This document shows positions 60,289 through 64,000 of a DNA stretch of 64,000 nt, in pieces (position 1 is the stretch's first letter; every line of letters begins with the position of its first letter). This DNA is from Caballeronia sp. TF1N1 (GTDB lineage Bacteria > Pseudomonadota > Gammaproteobacteria > Burkholderiales > Burkholderiaceae): the NCBI RefSeq assembly GCF_022878925.1, contig NZ_CP084628.1, positions 620,001-684,000 on the forward strand, read 5' to 3'. The notes beneath the pieces are model-generated. The model saw nothing but the letters and a program-made list of their open reading frames with translations. It made no database searches and was not told where the DNA came from. The translations under genes and the position numbers were made by a program.

Positions 60289-61086
60289 TCACCCGAGCCA
60301 TGACGGCTTGCGCTTTTCGAGGAAGCTCTGCACGCCCTCGCGCCCTTCGTCCGATGCCCGAATGCGCGCGATGCGTTCGGCCGTATCGGAGATCAACGAA
60401 TCGTCGATGACCTTGCCCGCGAGTTCCGACACCAGCCGCTTGCACTCGCCCACGGCGTTCGGGCTGTTGGACGCGATGCCGTTCGCCATTGCATCGACGG
60501 TTCGGTCGAGCTCGCCGCTCGTCGTCAGTTGATGCACGAAGCCGATACGCAGCGCTTCCGTCGCATCGAAACGCTCGGCCGTCACGAAGTAGCGATGCGC
60601 GGCGCGCGCGCCCATCGCGCGAATGACGTAAGGCGCGATGGTCGCGGGCATGAGCCCGAGCTTCGCCTCCGATAGGCAGAAGTTCGCGCTGTCCACGCTC
60701 ACCGCGATATCGCACGCGGCGACGAGGCCCATGCCGCCCGCGTAGGCATCGCCCTGCACGCTGGCGATCACCGGCTTCGCGCTCGTGTAGATGGTGTTGA
60801 GCATGGTCGCAAGCCCGAGCGCGTCCGCGCGGTTTTCCGCCTCCGAATATCCGGCCATGCGCTTCATATAGTTGAGGTCGGCGCCCGCGCAAAAGGCCGG
60901 GCCGTTCGCCGCGAGCACGATGACGCGCACGCTCGTGTCGTCGTTGAGCGCGCGAAAGGCGGCAGTCAGTTCGACGATGGTCGCGTCGTCGAAGGCGTTG
61001 CGTACATCGGCGCGATCCAGCGTCACGCGGGCGACGTGTCCCGTCACCGAGAGCTCGATGCGTTGCAGATTCATGGCGTCGGACAT
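60289..61086 (-). CDS. Enoyl-CoA hydratase/isomerase family (methylglutaconyl-CoA hydratase-like)
   Basis: 265 residues from ATG 61086 behind AAGGAG. Crotonase fold: oxyanion-hole segments FCAGADLNYMKRM (near 65) and GDAYAGGMGLVAACDIAV (near 112); acid Glu in LSEAKLGLMPATIAPYV (near 138). FCAGADLNYM matches the LiuC/methylglutaconyl-CoA hydratase subgroup. The other leucine-degradation genes are not in the window, so the substrate is open. It shares a bidirectional promoter region with modA. Confidence 0.92.
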   Translation of the reverse strand: MSDAMNLQRIELSVTGHVARVTLDRADVRNAFDDATIVELTAAFRALNDDTSVRVIVLAANGPAFCAGADLNYMKRMAGYSEAENRADALGLATMLNTIYTSAKPVIASVQGDAYAGGMGLVAACDIAVSVDSANFCLSEAKLGLMPATIAPYVIRAMGARAAHRYFVTAERFDATEALRIGFVHQLTTSGELDRTVDAMANGIASNSPNAVGECKRLVSELAGKVIDDSLISDTAERIARIRASDEGREGVQSFLEKRKPSWLG

Positions 61087-61263
61087 GTCCTTGTCTCCTT
61101 ATGCTTGCCGCCGAAAGTTGAGCCGTGCTCAGTTCCAGGCGGATCATTTGCAAAGTTTCGGCGAACATCGCGGCGGCGGTCAATCGATTTTCATGAGTCT
61201 CACTCACACGAAATCATCCGAGGAGACCCATACTCGTCATGTGACGCAGCGAGCATGCCCGAA

Positions 61264-62134
<871 letters not shown>

Positions 62135-62143
62135 TTGTTCGCG

Positions 62144-62824
62144 ATGCCGCTCGATAGCGCCGATCTCCAGGCCATCACGCTGACGCTCGAACTGGCGTCG
62201 CTGGCGACGGCGCTTCTGCTCGTCATCGGCACGCCTGTCGCGTGGTGGCTATCGCGCACGCGCTCGCGGGCGAAGGGTGTCGTCGGCGCGGTGGTGGCGT
62301 TGCCGCTCGTGCTGCCGCCTACCGTCATCGGCTTTTATCTGCTCGTGCTGATGGGGCCGAACGGCTACGTCGGCAAGCTCACGCAGGCGTCGGGCATCGG
62401 CCTCTTGCCCTTCACGTTCGCGGGGCTCGTAATCGGCTCGGTCATCTATTCGATGCCGTTCGTCGTGCAGCCACTGCAGAACGCGTTTGAAGCCATCGGC
62501 AGCCGTCCGCTCGAAGCCGCCGCGACCTTGCGCGCGGGACCGTGGGACACGTTCTTCACTGTCGTGTTGCCGCTTGCGCGGCCGGGCATCGTCACGGCGA
62601 CGATCCTCGGTTTTGCGCACACGGTCGGCGAATTCGGCGTCGTGCTGATGATAGGCGGCAATATTCCCGGGCGCACGCGCGTGGTCTCCGTGCAGATCTT
62701 CGATCACGTCGAAGCGCTCGAATACGCGCAGGCGCACTGGCTCGCGGGCGGCATGGTGCTGTTCTCGTTCATCGTGCTGTTGCTGCTCTATTCGAGCCGT
62801 CGATCGGCGGCGGTGCATGCCTGA
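62144..62824 (+). CDS. modB: Molybdate ABC transporter permease
   Basis: 226 residues from ATG 62144 (TTG 62135 would add three). About five or six membrane segments; EAA loop [26 protein letters not shown] binds ModC. The end overlaps modC by 8 bp. It is the membrane channel of the molybdate importer. Confidence 0.96.
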   Translation: MPLDSADLQAITLTLELASLATALLLVIGTPVAWWLSRTRSRAKGVVGAVVALPLVLPPTVIGFYLLVLMGPNGYVGKLTQASGIGLLPFTFAGLVIGSVIYSMPFVVQPLQNAFEAIGSRPLEAAATLRAGPWDTFFTVVLPLARPGIVTATILGFAHTVGEFGVVLMIGGNIPGRTRVVSVQIFDHVEALEYAQAHWLAGGMVLFSFIVLLLLYSSRRSAAVHA

Positions 62825-63929
62825 AATCTCATCGACCGGTCAAGCCATCGAGGCGCGCTTTCTCGTCGAACAAGGCCGCTTCACGCTCGATGTCGATCTG
62901 CGCTTGCCGGGACGCGGCGTGACCGCGCTCTTCGGCCATTCGGGTTCCGGCAAGACCACGCTGCTGCGCTGTCTCGCGGGACTCGCACGGCCGCGCGCGG
63001 GAAGGCTCGTCGTCAATGGCGACGTGTGGCTCGATACCGACCGCAACGTTTTTCTGCCGACGCACAAGCGTCCGCTCGGCTACGTTTTTCAGGAAGCCAG
63101 TCTTTTCGCGCACTTGAGCGTGCGCAAGAATCTTCGCTATGGGCTCGATCGCGTGGCGGCAAGCGAGCGACGCGTCGACCTGGAACAGGCGGCGGAACTG
63201 CTTGGCATCGGGCATCTGCTGGAGCGCGATCCAGGCGGATTGTCGGGCGGCGAACGCCAGCGCGTGGGCATTGCGCGGGCGCTGTTGACGAGTCCGCGTC
63301 TCTTGCTTCTCGACGAACCGCTCGCCGCGCTCGATCAGAAACGCAAGCTCGAAATCCTGCCGTATCTCGAACGTCTGCACGACGAGCTCGATATCCCCGT
63401 GCTGTACGTGACCCACGCGCCCGAGGAAGTCGCGCGCCTCGCGGATCACCTCGTTCTGCTCGAAGCCGGCCGCGCGCTGGCGAGCGGCGCAATTGCCGAT
63501 ACGCTCGCGCGGCTCGATCTGCCGCTCGCGCTCGCCGACGATGCATCGGTGGTGCTGGAAGGCATCGTCGCCGATCACGATGCGCGTTATGGTTTGCTGT
63601 CGCTCGCGCTGCCGGGCGGGCGCGCCTCGCTCACCGTCGTGCATGCGCCAGTCGAACGAGGCCGCGCGATGCGTGTCGCCGTGAAAGCGCGCGACGTAAG
63701 CCTGATCGCCGGCAATGAACCGCACACGTCGAGCAGCGTTCTCAATCTGCTGCCCGCAGTCGTGTCCGACATCGCCGACGATGCCGACCCCGCGCAAGTC
63801 GTCGTGCGCCTCGACGTGGACGGCTCGCCGCTCCTCGCGCGCATCACGCGTTATTCGCTGGACCGGCTAGGGATTGTCGCGGGCGTGCGGGTCTGGGCGC
63901 AGGTAAAGGCCGTCTCGCTGCTCGCCTGA
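62817..63929 (+). CDS. modC: Molybdate ABC transporter ATP-binding protein with TOBE domain
   Basis: 370 residues. Walker [12 protein letters not shown] near residue 40, signature [16 protein letters not shown] near 143, Walker [13 protein letters not shown] near 165, H-loop YVTHAPEEV. The C-terminal TOBE domain ([43 protein letters not shown]) binds molybdate and gates transport. Its 3' end overlaps a convergent gene by 79 bp. Confidence 0.96.
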   Translation: MPEISSTGQAIEARFLVEQGRFTLDVDLRLPGRGVTALFGHSGSGKTTLLRCLAGLARPRAGRLVVNGDVWLDTDRNVFLPTHKRPLGYVFQEASLFAHLSVRKNLRYGLDRVAASERRVDLEQAAELLGIGHLLERDPGGLSGGERQRVGIARALLTSPRLLLLDEPLAALDQKRKLEILPYLERLHDELDIPVLYVTHAPEEVARLADHLVLLEAGRALASGAIADTLARLDLPLALADDASVVLEGIVADHDARYGLLSLALPGGRASLTVVHAPVERGRAMRVAVKARDVSLIAGNEPHTSSSVLNLLPAVVSDIADDADPAQVVVRLDVDGSPLLARITRYSLDRLGIVAGVRVWAQVKAVSLLA

Positions 63930-64000
63930 TCGCGGCGCTCTTTCAGCGCGGCGTATTGCAGCAGCATGATGGTCTTGCCGTCGGCGATTTCTCCGCTGTC
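63851..64000 (-). CDS. Probable NUDIX hydrolase, 3' part
   Basis: A minus-strand frame open from the window edge to a TAA at 63851-63853. The peptide [20 protein letters not shown] matches the C-terminal GEIxDGKT motif of ADP-ribose-pyrophosphatase-like NUDIX enzymes. It then continues about 30 residues in antisense to the modC end, a region that is probably not conserved. The upstream part lies outside the window. Confidence 0.5.
   Translation of the reverse strand, partial: DSGEIADGKTIMLLQYAALKERRDQASSETAFTCAQTRTPATIPSRSSE

Overview
The window reads as GC-rich chromosomal DNA from a beta-proteobacterium of the family Burkholderiaceae, most likely a Paraburkholderia- or Caballeronia-like soil or plant-associated species. 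The evidence is two Burkholderia-type trimeric porins, several GcvA-type LysR regulators, a tellurite-resistance (ter) cluster, a bacteriophytochrome, a TRAP uptake operon and a high density of small catabolic operons with GC-rich third codon positions. I see no rRNA, tRNA, CRISPR array, insertion sequence or phage gene.

Layout. 1-4215: 3' part of a tellurite/toxic-anion (ter) cluster (TelA, VWA protein, DUF475 membrane protein, TerD and an unknown helical protein). 4244-6202: HAD phosphatase, YjdM zinc-ribbon protein preceded by a 5x13-bp tandem repeat, PAP2 phosphatase. 6423-10878: stand-alone formaldehyde-activating enzyme with aldo/keto reductase, aldehyde dehydrogenase and MFS transporter, followed by two LysR genes. 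13161-18896 (minus): catabolic operon with aldehyde dehydrogenase, a frameshifted MFS transporter, an enolase-superfamily dehydratase and a GMC oxidoreductase, divergent from a porin. 20413-24681: orphan two-partner-secretion pore, MFS exporter, DUF4105 protein. 24999-28638: bacteriophytochrome and porin, converging on a bidirectional terminator. 29154-34821: RecQ-family helicase, small hypothetical and exported proteins, an esterase and a bacterial SET-domain protein. 34818-36613: SDR and divergent LysR.

36622-44347 is the most interesting part. An ECF sigma factor and its RskA-type anti-sigma factor precede two lipid-modification operons (DUF1295 - CFA-like methyltransferase - lipocalin; FAD oxidoreductase - DUF1365 - CFA synthase). 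I find the same bipartite promoter-like motif, TGCATCC-N15-(C/T)CGTAT, in front of all three transcription units. This supports a self-contained, membrane-lipid-modifying stress regulon.

44432-54803: a PAS-GGDEF cyclase; a minus-strand TRAP/LacI/dehydrogenase/lactonase-like operon with a tandem TGTATCGATACA operator; and an MFS drug exporter with a divergent LysR gene. 55007-61086: VapBC, a small gene with a very strong ribosome binding site, a lipoprotein, a PQQ-type sugar dehydrogenase with cytochrome c, a probable ~60-nt small RNA carrying an anti-Shine-Dalgarno stretch, a GST and an enoyl-CoA hydratase. 61264-63929: modABC molybdate importer behind a ModE-like palindrome. The window ends in the 3' part of a probable NUDIX gene that overlaps modC.
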